From the NCBI RefSeq assembly GCF_014201115.1, contig NZ_JACHDO010000001.1, forward strand, positions 7,254,001-7,318,000: a DNA stretch of 64,000 nt, read 5' to 3'. The notes under the pieces are model-generated. The model was not told the origin of the DNA. It made no database searches and was given only the letters and a program-made list of their open reading frames with translations. A program made the position numbers and the translations under genes. Source of the DNA: Nocardiopsis metallicus. GTDB lineage: Bacteria; Actinomycetota; Actinomycetes; Streptosporangiales; Streptosporangiaceae. Each line of letters begins with the position of its first letter. Position 1 is the first letter of the stretch. Shown piece after piece: positions 41,279 to 50,034 of the stretch.

Positions 41279-42040
41279 TCAGTGTTTGCGGAGGACGATC
41301 AGCAGGTTCCAGGTGACGATCTCGCGCAGCAGGGGCACGTGCACGATGGGTTTCATCCAGGTGGGCAGGTAGCGCGGTCGGAGGTCGACGACGTCGACGT
41401 CGGTCTGGGCGCGGGCCCAGCGGATCATTTCCTTGGCGTGGGCGGCGTACATGGTGCGGCCGAAGTCGTTCTTGGGGCGGCGGCCGTTCTTGCGGGTGAA
41501 GCGTTCGGCCGCGTAGGCACCGCCCAGGTAGTGCCAGGGGGAGGTCTCGTGGCCGCCCCACGGGGAGAGCCAGAGGGTGTAGGAGAGGTAGACGAGCCCG
41601 CCGGGGCGGGTCACGCGGACCATCTCGTCGGCCATGCGGGTCCGGTCGGGCACGTGCTCCAGGACATTGGAGGAGAAGCACACGTCCACGGTGCCGGTCT
41701 GGAGGGGCAGGTCGAGGGCGCTGCCCTGGACGGCGTTGGCGTCGGCCTCGCGGCCGTGCAGGGTCATCTCGTGCGCGTCCGAGTCCACGCACAGGCAGCG
41801 GGCTCCGGAGGCGCGCAGGGCGTCGGCGAAGTAGCCCGGACCGCCGCCCACGTCCACGACCAGTTTTCCGTCCAGGGGCGTGTAGGAGCGCAGCTGGTCG
41901 ACGGTGTCGCGGGCCAGCTCGCCGTAGAAGAACGCCGGGTCGGTCTGTTCCTTGCGGAAGGCCGAGAACAGCCCCACGGAGCGTGCGAGGGTCGCCCGGA
42001 ACGCAATGGTGCCGTCGGGGCCGGGCCTGGTGGCGGTCAT
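41279..42040 (-). CDS. SAM-dependent methyltransferase (type 11 fold)
   Basis: A 253-aa class I methyltransferase. SAM motif I is KLVVDVGGGPGYFADAL, motif II acidic Asp is in RCLCVDSDAHEM, then VQGSALDLPL and VDVCFSSNVLEHVPDR, followed by VTRPGGLVYLSYTLW. The WLSPWGGHETSPWHYLGG segment and the C-terminal IVTWNLLIVLRKH are seen in actinobacterial enzymes near cell-wall sugar genes. The substrate is not known. ATG 42040 overlaps the stop of the upstream methyltransferase gene (ATGA), so the two are co-translated. Confidence 0.85.
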   Translation of the reverse strand: MTATRPGPDGTIAFRATLARSVGLFSAFRKEQTDPAFFYGELARDTVDQLRSYTPLDGKLVVDVGGGPGYFADALRASGARCLCVDSDAHEMTLHGREADANAVQGSALDLPLQTGTVDVCFSSNVLEHVPDRTRMADEMVRVTRPGGLVYLSYTLWLSPWGGHETSPWHYLGGAYAAERFTRKNGRRPKNDFGRTMYAAHAKEMIRWARAQTDVDVVDLRPRYLPTWMKPIVHVPLLREIVTWNLLIVLRKH

Positions 42041-42780
42041 GCAGGCACCTCGGTCACCTCGATGTAGTGCCGCAGGTGCCGCCAGTGGTCGCCGCCCCAG
42101 TACTCGTCGGAGGCGGTGATCCGCGCGTTGGGGAGGAGTTCGGCGACGCGCTCGGTGCGCAGGGTGTGCATCCGCATCGGTGCCGGGTAGCGCAGGATCA
42201 CCCGCTGGGCGAGGGCGACCAGCGGCCAGGGCGCGTACTTGAAGACGAGGCCCTTGAAGGTGCGCCGCTCGGACTCGGGCACGCCGACCACCAGGGCGCC
42301 GCCGGGCCGCACCACGCGGGCGAACTCGCGCAGGTAGCCCTCGGCGAGGTCGGTGGGCAGGTGCTGGAGGACGAGGTCGGTGTAGACCAGGTCGAAGGAG
42401 TCGGAGTCGAACATCGACAGGTCCGGGCGCTCGTTCAGGACGAAGTCGATCCGACCCCCGGAGCGGTCCAGGCGGCGCGCCTCCTCGAGCATGGGCGCGG
42501 AGATGTCCACGCCCACCACCCGGTCGAAGTGCGCGGCCAGGGCGTTGGAGAGCCGCCCGGCACCGCAGCCGAAGTCCAGGACGCGGCCGCGCCGGGCGGC
42601 GAGGCCGAGCTCGTCCAGGCGGGCGATGGCCGGGTCGATGTCCGAGCGGCCGGAGGCGAGGAAGTCGTCGTCGTCCCACCCGCCGTCACGCTTGGCCGGA
42701 TCCACGCAGACCGCCCACAGCGGCTCGGTGGAACCCAGTCGGGTCCAGTCTCGGCGGACTTGTTCCAGACCCACCGACAT
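42037..42780 (-). CDS. SAM-dependent methyltransferase
   Basis: A 247-aa class I methyltransferase. Motif I RVLDFGCGAGRLSNAL, motif II VVGVDISAPMLEEAR, LVYTDLVLQHLP and VVRPGGALVVGVP are intact. The N-terminus includes PLWAVCVDPAKRDGGWDDDD, seen in a subgroup of actinobacterial methyltransferases. The start is uncertain: ATG 42780 is used, but GTG codons at 42783, 42789 and 42804 are in frame and GGGGGTG sits directly before the ATG. It is the first gene of the coupled pair and is divergent from the large membrane protein gene. Confidence 0.82.
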   Translation of the reverse strand: MSVGLEQVRRDWTRLGSTEPLWAVCVDPAKRDGGWDDDDFLASGRSDIDPAIARLDELGLAARRGRVLDFGCGAGRLSNALAAHFDRVVGVDISAPMLEEARRLDRSGGRIDFVLNERPDLSMFDSDSFDLVYTDLVLQHLPTDLAEGYLREFARVVRPGGALVVGVPESERRTFKGLVFKYAPWPLVALAQRVILRYPAPMRMHTLRTERVAELLPNARITASDEYWGGDHWRHLRHYIEVTEVPA

Positions 42781-42899
42781 CACCCCCACAATGCTTGTGA
42801 CCACCCGTTGCTCACCACTTCGAACAGCCCTGACTGGAGCTTGTTCCTGTTCTGGGTGCGCGGGCCATCAGGACCTGCGACAACGGTCAAGGAAGAAAG

Positions 42900-42913
42900 T
42901 GGAACGTGTTGTA
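42900..42913. promoter_or_regulatory. KstR-type operator (TnnAACnnGTTnnA)
   Basis: TGGAACGTGTTGTA fits the 14-bp consensus TnnAACnnGTTnnA bound by KstR-like TetR regulators. It is 51 bp before ATG 42964. Confidence 0.5.
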
Positions 42914-42963
42914 TTCTGGCACCCATTTTCCGGGTTGGCCAACCTATGGCGGGGAGAGTACCC

Positions 42964-45033
42964 ATGTCGCCTGATTCCCCCACGGCGCCAGATGTGGACG
43001 GCGGGGCGGCCCCCAGCGTACGCCGGGCGCTCGACGAGACGGACGACCAGGGCCCCACCTACGGCGACGTGCTGGCCGCCTCCCTCGCCTCGTTGCGCGG
43101 ACTGTGGCGGGACCGGATCTTCCAGATCGGGCTGGGGATCGTGCTCGCCGCGCTCCTGCTCAAGGTCTACGTGCTGAGCCAGTCGTACTTCGTCGAGGAC
43201 GACTTCCTCTTCTTCGCCGCCGCGAACGCGGGCGACCTCTCCCCCGAGTACCTGCTGGAACTGCACAAGGGCCACTTCATGCCCGGCGCCCTGTTCCTGG
43301 TGTACGTCCAGACCGCCTTCGGCCCCTACCACTGGCTGTCCGCCGCGGGCACCATGCTCATCCTGCAGGGCACCGCGATCCTGGCCTTCTTCCGGCTGGT
43401 ATGGGAACTGTTCGGCCGCCGCTGGGCCCTGCTCGTGCCGCTGACGGTGTACGCGCTGGCCCCGCTGACCATCCCGGTCCTGGGCTGGTGGTCGGCCGCG
43501 CTCAACGCCGTGCCCTTCCAGCTGGCGATCGTCCTGGCGCTGCTGTGGACCGTGCGCTACCTGCGCACCGACAACTCCCTCTTCGCCTGGTGGGCGACGG
43601 GCGCGGTCGTGTTCGGGATGCTGTTCTCGGTCAAGGCCGTGTTCCTGCCGCCGCTGCTGCTCGCGGTCGCGGTCGCCTTCCTCTACCCGGGTGGGCTCCT
43701 CTCGGCGGCGCGGTACGCCTTCTGGCGGCACCGGGCCTTCTGGCTGGCGATGGTCGCGGTCAGCGCGGGCTACCTCCTCCTCTACCTGTCAAGGCAGAAC
43801 GCCTCCACCACCGGTGAAGGGGCCTCGGTCCCGGTGTCCGAGGTGGCCGGGCAGCTGGTGCGGCGGATGATCGGCGAGGTGTTCCCCACCGTCGCCCTCG
43901 GCGGACCCTTCCAGTGGGGGCCGGTCACCCCGGCCGGCGGCCTGGTGGACCCCATCGGATTCGTGCTGCTCGGCGCGTGGATCGTGCTCGTCGCGATCGT
44001 GATCGCGAGCCTGCGGGTACGCCGCGCGGCCTGGCGGGCCTGGGCGATCCTGCTCGGCTACCTGGTGTTCGCGGACGTCGTCCCCACCATCATCGCCCGG
44101 GGCGCCGTGTACGGCGAGGTCGGTTCGGATCCCCGCTATGTCGCCGACGCCGCGGTGGTGTTCGCCCTGGTCCTGGCGCTGGCCTTCCTCGCGACCCGGG
44201 AGGAGCGCGCCCGAGAATGGGTGGGCAACGCGGGGGAGGAGCGTCGTCGCCGCGGTCGGATACAGCTCCTGCGGCCGCCTCGGAACGTGTGGGCGGCCGC
44301 GATCGCCGTCACGCTGGTCTACGCGGGTTCGGCGTCCTACTCCACCTACACCTACGCGCAGACCCTCAGCGGGGACCGGCAGCGCGAGTACCTGGCCAAT
44401 GTCCGGGCGTCCCTGGAGGACGTGCCCAGGGGTGCGGGCCTGTACAGCCGGGCGGTCCCCGACGACATCGTCCTGGACTGGAACGGGCCCCGCCGACTCA
44501 GCTCCTACGTCCTGTCCCCGCTGGCCGACCGCGGTGTCGCCGCGCGGATGTACTCGCCGCAGGAGTCCGACAGCGCCTATGTCTTCGACGAGGAGGGACA
44601 CCTCGTGGAGGCCGCGCCGACCGCTCGCGCCAATGCCTTCCGGCCCTCGGAGGACGAGGACTGCATGGAGAGCTGGGACGGCCTGATGTCCTGGAGGGTG
44701 TGGGAGGTCGGTGGGATCGAGCAGGTCGCGACCATCGGCTACACCTCGGAGGAGGACGCCAACCTGGTGGTGGTCGTGGGTGAGGCGGAGATCGAGACCG
44801 AGCTCCCCGCAGCGCCCGACGGCGGGTTCTGGTACGTGCCGGTCAGTGAGCGGGACAACCAGTTCACCCTGTTCACCGACGCCGAGAAGACGTGCGTGAC
44901 TTGGGCCTCGCTCGGCCACCTGTTCCCGGCCGAGCAGGTCGCGGAGGAGGACGAGGAGGCCCAGGAGGGTTCCGAGTCCGAGGAACCTGAGGACGAGGGC
45001 ACCGAGGACACCGAAGCCCCTGGGGAGGGCTGA
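42964..45033 (+). CDS. Large polytopic membrane protein
   Basis: A 689-aa protein. After ~45 soluble residues it has about ten hydrophobic segments between 50 and 465, the first being IFQIGLGIVLAALLLKVYVL. SYFVEDDFLFFAAANAG directly after the first helix resembles the acidic loop of GT-C-type lipid-linked glycosyltransferases (Asp/Glu pair). A ~200-aa exported C-terminal domain and an acidic tail (EEDEEAQEGSESEEPEDEG) follow. I do not recognise a named family. The location in the arabinan-precursor locus and a KstR-type site upstream suggest a cell-envelope role. SD GGGGAGAG precedes ATG 42964. Confidence 0.65.
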   Translation: MSPDSPTAPDVDGGAAPSVRRALDETDDQGPTYGDVLAASLASLRGLWRDRIFQIGLGIVLAALLLKVYVLSQSYFVEDDFLFFAAANAGDLSPEYLLELHKGHFMPGALFLVYVQTAFGPYHWLSAAGTMLILQGTAILAFFRLVWELFGRRWALLVPLTVYALAPLTIPVLGWWSAALNAVPFQLAIVLALLWTVRYLRTDNSLFAWWATGAVVFGMLFSVKAVFLPPLLLAVAVAFLYPGGLLSAARYAFWRHRAFWLAMVAVSAGYLLLYLSRQNASTTGEGASVPVSEVAGQLVRRMIGEVFPTVALGGPFQWGPVTPAGGLVDPIGFVLLGAWIVLVAIVIASLRVRRAAWRAWAILLGYLVFADVVPTIIARGAVYGEVGSDPRYVADAAVVFALVLALAFLATREERAREWVGNAGEERRRRGRIQLLRPPRNVWAAAIAVTLVYAGSASYSTYTYAQTLSGDRQREYLANVRASLEDVPRGAGLYSRAVPDDIVLDWNGPRRLSSYVLSPLADRGVAARMYSPQESDSAYVFDEEGHLVEAAPTARANAFRPSEDEDCMESWDGLMSWRVWEVGGIEQVATIGYTSEEDANLVVVVGEAEIETELPAAPDGGFWYVPVSERDNQFTLFTDAEKTCVTWASLGHLFPAEQVAEEDEEAQEGSESEEPEDEGTEDTEAPGEG

Positions 45034-45071
45034 GGAGGGCCGAGGGGGCTGGGACCCGCCGCCCTCAGCCC
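45027..45071. terminator. Shared terminator between convergent genes
   Basis: GGGCTGAGG (45027-45035) pairs with CCTCAGCCC (45063-45071). The arms overlap the stop codons of both converging genes (45033 and 45065). Confidence 0.55.
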
Positions 45072-46375
45072 TTCCCCGCGCTGAAGAACCTCCGCGACCA
45101 CTTCCGGCTGGGTTCCTCCACCAGGTGGTAGGTCAGCTTGCCCAGGATGACGCTGCCGATCAGCACCGGGATGACGTCCAGCCAGAACGAACCGGTGAAG
45201 ATCTCCTGCCCGGTGAAGTCGCGCCACAGGTACAGGACGATGAACTGCCACAGGAACACGCCGTAGCTGATCGGCGCGAAGTACACCATCACGGGGTGCC
45301 GCATCAGCCCGTCCAGCCAGGCGCCGTCGGTCCAGGTGGCGACGGAGCGCAGGCGGCGGCGCGCGCCGTCCGGGGCGGGCGGGGCCAGAGCGACGGGGGC
45401 GACGACGAAGAACGCGAAACCGATGCTCGTGGTCGCCTCGACGACGGACACCCACAGGTTGCCGGGCTCGAAGAACCGGCCGCCCGCGGCGGGTGTGGCC
45501 TCCAGAACGTAGAACGCGGCGGCGACCAGCCAGCACAGCGCCGGTGAGGTGCCGATGGTGCGGCAGAACCGGCGGACCGGACCGTCGGGGCCGCTCTCCC
45601 GCCAGGCCCACTCCGAGAGGGTGGCCAGCGCCATCCCGACCGCGAACATCCCCATGCAGCGCGGCAGCCACGAGTGCATGAGTTCGCGCGGCTCCGGATG
45701 GTACTGGGGGACCAGCGCCAGGTAGGACAGCGCCGTGATCACCACCAGTCCGCCGATGATCCTGCGGCCGCGCGCGTCCACCGTCCTTCCGCCCCTGGCC
45801 CACAGGCTGAGGAAGACCGCGAACAGCGGGAGCGTGAGGTAGAAGGCGACCTCGACCGACAGGCTCCACATCTGCCCGAGGCCCTCGGGTCCCGGACCGG
45901 CCCAGTGCGGGCTGGTGTTGAACGGGAACGTCAGGGTGAGGACCTCTACCCAGTGCCGGACCGAGGTCAGGTGCTCGCCCGCGTACAGCAGCAGGGCGGC
46001 CACGGCCACGACCCAGTAGGCCGGGAAGACGCGCATGACGCGGCGCCACAGGTAGGCGCGGGTGTCCGGCCCCCGGGTGCCGTCCAGCGCGGCCCGCGCC
46101 CAGGGGCGGTACAGCAGCACACCCGACAGCGCGAAGAACAGCGGTACCGCCAGGGCGGAGGCGCTGAGCAGGGCGCCGACCGGTCCGGGGGCGAGGGCGT
46201 CGCCGGTCTCAGTGGACACGTGGACCACCAGGACCATGAGGCAGGCCAGGGCGCGGATCCCGTCGAGGGCGTGGTGCCGTCCGCTCACCTGCGGAAGCAG
46301 GCGAGTGGGGTCGACGGCGGGTGTTCGGGTGCTGGCCGAGGCGGGGTCCTCGGGCGCGGCGGGAGTGGGCGCCAT
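45065..46375 (-). CDS. Membrane acyltransferase, family 3
   Basis: A 436-aa acyltransferase-3 protein that acylates surface glycans or lipids. After a soluble N-terminus (~34 aa) it has about ten TM segments. HHALDGIRALACLMVLVVHV carries the family R-A-L motif and the catalytic-type His; FFALSGVLLYRPW, RVFPAYWVVAVAALLLY and MWSLSVEVAFYLTLPLF (Glu motif) follow, ending with a VEEPSRKW tail. Two AACnnGTT palindromes lie just upstream, shared with the divergent DUF3068 gene. ATG 46375 follows CCGTCCTGGAAGG-like sequence with an AGG-containing SD. Confidence 0.9.
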   Translation of the reverse strand: MAPTPAAPEDPASASTRTPAVDPTRLLPQVSGRHHALDGIRALACLMVLVVHVSTETGDALAPGPVGALLSASALAVPLFFALSGVLLYRPWARAALDGTRGPDTRAYLWRRVMRVFPAYWVVAVAALLLYAGEHLTSVRHWVEVLTLTFPFNTSPHWAGPGPEGLGQMWSLSVEVAFYLTLPLFAVFLSLWARGGRTVDARGRRIIGGLVVITALSYLALVPQYHPEPRELMHSWLPRCMGMFAVGMALATLSEWAWRESGPDGPVRRFCRTIGTSPALCWLVAAAFYVLEATPAAGGRFFEPGNLWVSVVEATTSIGFAFFVVAPVALAPPAPDGARRRLRSVATWTDGAWLDGLMRHPVMVYFAPISYGVFLWQFIVLYLWRDFTGQEIFTGSFWLDVIPVLIGSVILGKLTYHLVEEPSRKWSRRFFSAGKG

Positions 46376-46400
46376 GGGGCCTTCCAGGACGGGAGGGAAC

Positions 46401-46414
46401 CGAAACGCGTTCTA
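46401..46414. promoter_or_regulatory. KstR-type operator, first of two
   Basis: CGAAACGCGTTCTA fits TnnAACnnGTTnnA with one mismatch. It lies 26 bp upstream of the acyltransferase start. Confidence 0.4.
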
Positions 46415-46415
46415 C

Positions 46416-46429
46416 TAGAACGTGTTATA
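46416..46429. promoter_or_regulatory. KstR-type operator, second of two
   Basis: TAGAACGTGTTATA is a full match to TnnAACnnGTTnnA, adjacent to the first site, between the divergent acyltransferase and DUF3068 genes. Confidence 0.55.
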
Positions 46430-46531
46430 AAAATTCAGACACGCCCAGGTGACGTCGTTCACTACTGGGCAGTACTCTACCCGGAACTGAACCTAGTTCC
46501 AGATCTGACTCTCATCCGCCCAGGAGGGCAC

Positions 46532-47452
46532 ATGCGCCGTACCGTTGCGGTTGTTCTCATCGCGTTGGGGGTCTTCTGTCTCGCCCTGGCACCCATGATG
46601 CGTACGTGGGTGTCCAGTTCCCTGATGAAGACTCCGCTCGACTACTACAACCCCACCGTCAACGTCGGAGAGGTCACCTACTTCAACATCGAGGACGTCG
46701 AGCTCGTCGAGGACGCCGACGTGGAAGCGCACTCGACCATCCGGGCCGACGTGGCCTCCAGCAGCGACGACGTGGTGGTGTGGGACCAGTTCACCTGGAT
46801 CAAGGACGCTGACACCGACTTCGGCATCAGCTCCACCAACCGCCGGGCCGGACACGACCGGGTCACCGGGGAACTCGTCGACTGCTGCGACGCCATGATC
46901 AACGACCAGTCCGTCACCCAGACCGGGCAGGGCTGGAAGTTCCCCTTCTTCACCGAACAGCGTGACTACGACTTCTTCGAGACCACCGTCCAGGAGAACG
47001 TCCCCATGGTGTTCGAGGGCGTCGAGGAGATCGACGGCGTCGAGGCCTACAAGTTCGTCCAGACCGTCGAGCCGACCGCGATCGACGAGCGCGAGCTCCC
47101 GCGCGAGGTCGCCGGGCTCGAGGGCGAGGGCGACGTGGTCGGCGACGAGATGTTCTCGATCGTCCGGACCTACTGGGTCGAGCCGGTCAGCGGTTCGCCC
47201 ATCAACATCAGCGAGGAGCACCACCGTGCCGTCGTCGTTGACGGCGAGGAGGTCCTGACCCTGCTCAGCGGTGAACTCAAGTTCGACGACGCCACCCGCG
47301 CCGCCGCCATCGAGAACACCGCGCAGGCTCGCGCGGTCCTGCCGCTGCTGCAAACCACCCTGCCGATCGGAGCGCTGATCGTGGGTGTCGGGCTCATCGG
47401 TATCGCGGTCGTCCTGCTGGTCACCGGTCGCCGTCCCGAGCACCACGACTAG
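46532..47452 (+). CDS. DUF3068 (porin PorA-like) family membrane protein
   Basis: A 306-aa protein with an N-terminal membrane anchor (VAVVLIALGVFCLALAPMM), a ~240-aa exported domain and a C-terminal membrane helix (IGALIVGVGLIGIAVVLLVT). The exported part shows DUF3068 features such as YYNPT-VNVGEVTYFNI, WDQFTWIKDADT and FPFFTEQRDYDFF. Members are found in actinobacteria with complex envelopes; the function is not established. SD AGGAGGG sits just before ATG 46532. It heads the strand carrying the DprE genes, and tandem KstR-type operators lie ~105 bp upstream. Confidence 0.85.
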   Translation: MRRTVAVVLIALGVFCLALAPMMRTWVSSSLMKTPLDYYNPTVNVGEVTYFNIEDVELVEDADVEAHSTIRADVASSSDDVVVWDQFTWIKDADTDFGISSTNRRAGHDRVTGELVDCCDAMINDQSVTQTGQGWKFPFFTEQRDYDFFETTVQENVPMVFEGVEEIDGVEAYKFVQTVEPTAIDERELPREVAGLEGEGDVVGDEMFSIVRTYWVEPVSGSPINISEEHHRAVVVDGEEVLTLLSGELKFDDATRAAAIENTAQARAVLPLLQTTLPIGALIVGVGLIGIAVVLLVTGRRPEHHD

Positions 47453-47638
47453 AACCACCACCGAGGCCTTCGCCCGCTGTTCGCGGACCGGTCTCCGCGA
47501 ACGCGAAGCGCCTTCCCCGCACCTTCCCCCATCCACCCCCGAACCCGGAACCCACCCCGTCCGGGCCGCCCGACACCCCCGCGGGCGGCCCGGCCGCACA
47601 CACGGACACGAACCAGGGCACACACGGAGGGGGTGCGC

Positions 47639-48631
47639 ATGACCCCGATCACGAGCTCCGCCAACGAGACCGAGAACGGGTCCGGGCGGAGCGCCACCGC
47701 GGGACCGCGACACCTCCTCCGGGTCGGGGAACTGAGCCGCGCGCTGGTGCGGGCCTGCCGTCCCCGCCAGTGGCTGAAGAACCTGCTGGTGTTCGCCGCC
47801 CCCGCCACCGCCGGGGCGTTCGGGGACCCCCGCACCCTGCTGTTGTGCGCCGCCGCCTTCGCGCTGTTCTGCGTCGCCGCCAGTGGCACCTACCTGCTCA
47901 ACGACGTCCGCGACGTGCACCGTGACCGCGAGCACCCCCGCAAACGACGTCGGCCCGTCGCCTCGGGCGACCTTCCGGTCCCCTTCGCGGTGGTCACGGG
48001 CGTGCTGTTCGTGACCACCGCCCCGCTGGCCTCGCTGGCCCTGGGCGACTGGCGGCTGACCCTGCTGTTCGCCGGGTACGTGTTGCTCACCCTGGCGTAC
48101 ACGCACTATCTCAAGGACGTCGTCATCTGCGACCTGGTCGCGGTGGCCTCCTGCCACATGCTCCGGGCGATGGCGGGCGGGTACGCGGCGGGGGTGGAGC
48201 TGACCTCGTGGTTCGTCATCGTGGTCGCACTGGCCGCCCTGCTGGTGGTGGTCGGCAAACGCGAGGCCGAGCTCCGGACCGCCAGGCCGGATGGCCCTGC
48301 CGAGCCCGGGGCCCCCGCCGGACACTCCGTCTGCCGCACTCGCGCGGCCCTGCACGGGTACACCGTCGGCTACCTCTCGCAGATGCGCGTGATGGCCTCC
48401 GGCGCCATGGTCGTCACCTACTGCCTGTGGGCGCTGGATCAGGGCGGCGGTCCGCAGTCGGTGTTCCACGCGGCCAGTATCGTTCCGTTCATCATGTTCG
48501 TCCTCCGCTACAACCTGCTCGTGGACCGGGGTGCGGGCGAGGAGCCCGAGGAGATCGCGCTGCGGGACCGCCCGCTCCAGCTCGTCCTCGTCGCCCTCGG
48601 CCTCCTGGTCGGACTGGGGATCTACCTGTGA
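47639..48631 (+). CDS. ubiA: Decaprenyl-phosphate phosphoribosyltransferase (UbiA family)
   Basis: A 330-aa intramembrane prenyltransferase that makes decaprenyl-phosphoryl-5-phosphoribose, the first step of DPA synthesis. ACRPRQWLKNLLVFAAP is typical, and the two Asp-rich motifs are NDVRDVHRDREHPRKRRRP (NDxxDxxxDxxHPxKRxRP) and YLKDVVICDLV. About eight to nine TM segments follow. ATG 47639 is preceded by GGAGGGGG; GTG 47633 is in frame but too close to the SD. Its TGA overlaps the GTG of dprE1 (GTGA). Confidence 0.9.
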   Translation: MTPITSSANETENGSGRSATAGPRHLLRVGELSRALVRACRPRQWLKNLLVFAAPATAGAFGDPRTLLLCAAAFALFCVAASGTYLLNDVRDVHRDREHPRKRRRPVASGDLPVPFAVVTGVLFVTTAPLASLALGDWRLTLLFAGYVLLTLAYTHYLKDVVICDLVAVASCHMLRAMAGGYAAGVELTSWFVIVVALAALLVVVGKREAELRTARPDGPAEPGAPAGHSVCRTRAALHGYTVGYLSQMRVMASGAMVVTYCLWALDQGGGPQSVFHAASIVPFIMFVLRYNLLVDRGAGEEPEEIALRDRPLQLVLVALGLLVGLGIYL

Positions 48632-49986
48632 GCCGCCGTACCCTTCTCAGCGGTTGGGGCCGCACCGCCCCCACCGTCGCCCACGTCACGCACCCGCGCT
48701 CCGCCGAACAGGTCGCCGAGGCACTGTCCCAGGCCGGACCGCGCGGAGTCCTCGCCCGAGGTCTGGGCCGCTCCTACGGCGACGCCGCCCAGGCCGCGGG
48801 CGGGCTCGTGCTCGACTGCACCGAACTCACCGGACGGCCCCGCCTGGACACCGAACGCCAGGAGGTCACCGCGCCCGCCGGGACCAGCATGGAACGGATC
48901 ATCGCGCACCTGCTGCGCCGCGGACACTTCGTCTCCGTCACGCCCGGGACCAGCCACGTCACCCTGGGCGGGGCGATAGCCGCGGACGTGCACGGCAAGA
49001 ACCACCACGCGGACTCCTCCATCGGCGCCCACGTGCGCTCCCTGACCCTGATCACCCCCGACGGCCGGACGCGCCGACTCGGCCCGGACCACGGCGACAC
49101 CGAACTCTTCTGGGCGACCGTCGGCGGGATGGGCCTGACCGGTGTCATCACCGAGGCCACCGTCGGCGTGCACCCGGTGGAGACCGCCTACGCCCGCGTG
49201 GACACCGACCGCACCCGCGACCTGGACTCCACCCTGGAGCTCATGGCGCGCACCGACCACGCCTACCGGTACACGGTCTGCTGGGTGGACCTGCTCGCCA
49301 AGGGTGCCTCCCTGGGCCGCGGGGTACTGACCCGCGCCCACCACGCCCGGCTCACCGACCTGCCCCTACCGCAGCGCCGCGACCCCCTGCGGCATCGGAC
49401 CGCAACCTCGATGACGGTTCCGCCCGGAGTACCGTCGGGGATGCTCAACCGGTACACGGTGGGCGCGTTCAACACCGCCTACTACAACGCCGCTCCGCAC
49501 CGCAGACGTGGCCAGGCCCAGCCGATCGGCGGTTTCCTCCACCCGCTGGACGCGGTGTCCGGATGGAACCGGGTGTACGGGCGCAGCGGGTTCGTGCAGT
49601 ACCAGTTCGTGGTGCCCCTCGGCGCGGAGGACACCCTGCGGGCGGTGGTGGAGGGGCTCTCCCGTGCTGGGGCGCCCTCGTTCCTGGCCGTGCTCAAACG
49701 GATGGGCGAGTCCACCCCGGGGCCGCTGTCCTTCCCGCGCCCGGGTTGGACCCTCGCCCTGGACCTGCCCGCTGACCTGCCCGGCCTGGCGCGGTTGCTG
49801 AACGGGTTCGACGAGCGCGTGATCGAGGCGGGCGGTCGCCTCTACCTGGCCAAGGACAGCCGGGCCCGGCCCGAGACCGTGCACGCCATGTATCCCGGAC
49901 TCGCTGCGTGGCGGGCCACGCGCGCACGTGCGGACCCCGACGGCGTGCTGATCTCCGACCTCGCCCGCCGCCTCGAACTCGCCTGA
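48628..49986 (+). CDS. dprE1: Decaprenylphospho-beta-D-ribofuranose 2-oxidase (DprE1)
   Basis: A 452-aa FAD-dependent oxidase that, with DprE2, epimerises decaprenyl-phosphoryl-ribose to arabinose. FAD domain: RGLGRSYGDAAQAAGGLVLD, TPGTSHVTLGGAIAADVHGK and NHHADSSIGAHVRSLTLITP. Substrate domain: SGFVQYQFVVP, LSFPRPGWTLALDLP and LYLAKDSRARPETVHAMYP, ending ARRLELA. The position equivalent to Mycobacterium tuberculosis Cys387 (GWNICVDFP) is Ala377. Normally the benzothiazinone-reactive Cys sits there. GTG 48628 overlaps the ubiA stop. Confidence 0.93.
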   Translation: MSRRTLLSGWGRTAPTVAHVTHPRSAEQVAEALSQAGPRGVLARGLGRSYGDAAQAAGGLVLDCTELTGRPRLDTERQEVTAPAGTSMERIIAHLLRRGHFVSVTPGTSHVTLGGAIAADVHGKNHHADSSIGAHVRSLTLITPDGRTRRLGPDHGDTELFWATVGGMGLTGVITEATVGVHPVETAYARVDTDRTRDLDSTLELMARTDHAYRYTVCWVDLLAKGASLGRGVLTRAHHARLTDLPLPQRRDPLRHRTATSMTVPPGVPSGMLNRYTVGAFNTAYYNAAPHRRRGQAQPIGGFLHPLDAVSGWNRVYGRSGFVQYQFVVPLGAEDTLRAVVEGLSRAGAPSFLAVLKRMGESTPGPLSFPRPGWTLALDLPADLPGLARLLNGFDERVIEAGGRLYLAKDSRARPETVHAMYPGLAAWRATRARADPDGVLISDLARRLELA

Positions 49987-50034
49987 CCCCCGCTGACTCC
50001 GTCCCGGACACCTCCAACCCCTAAGGACCCCGCC

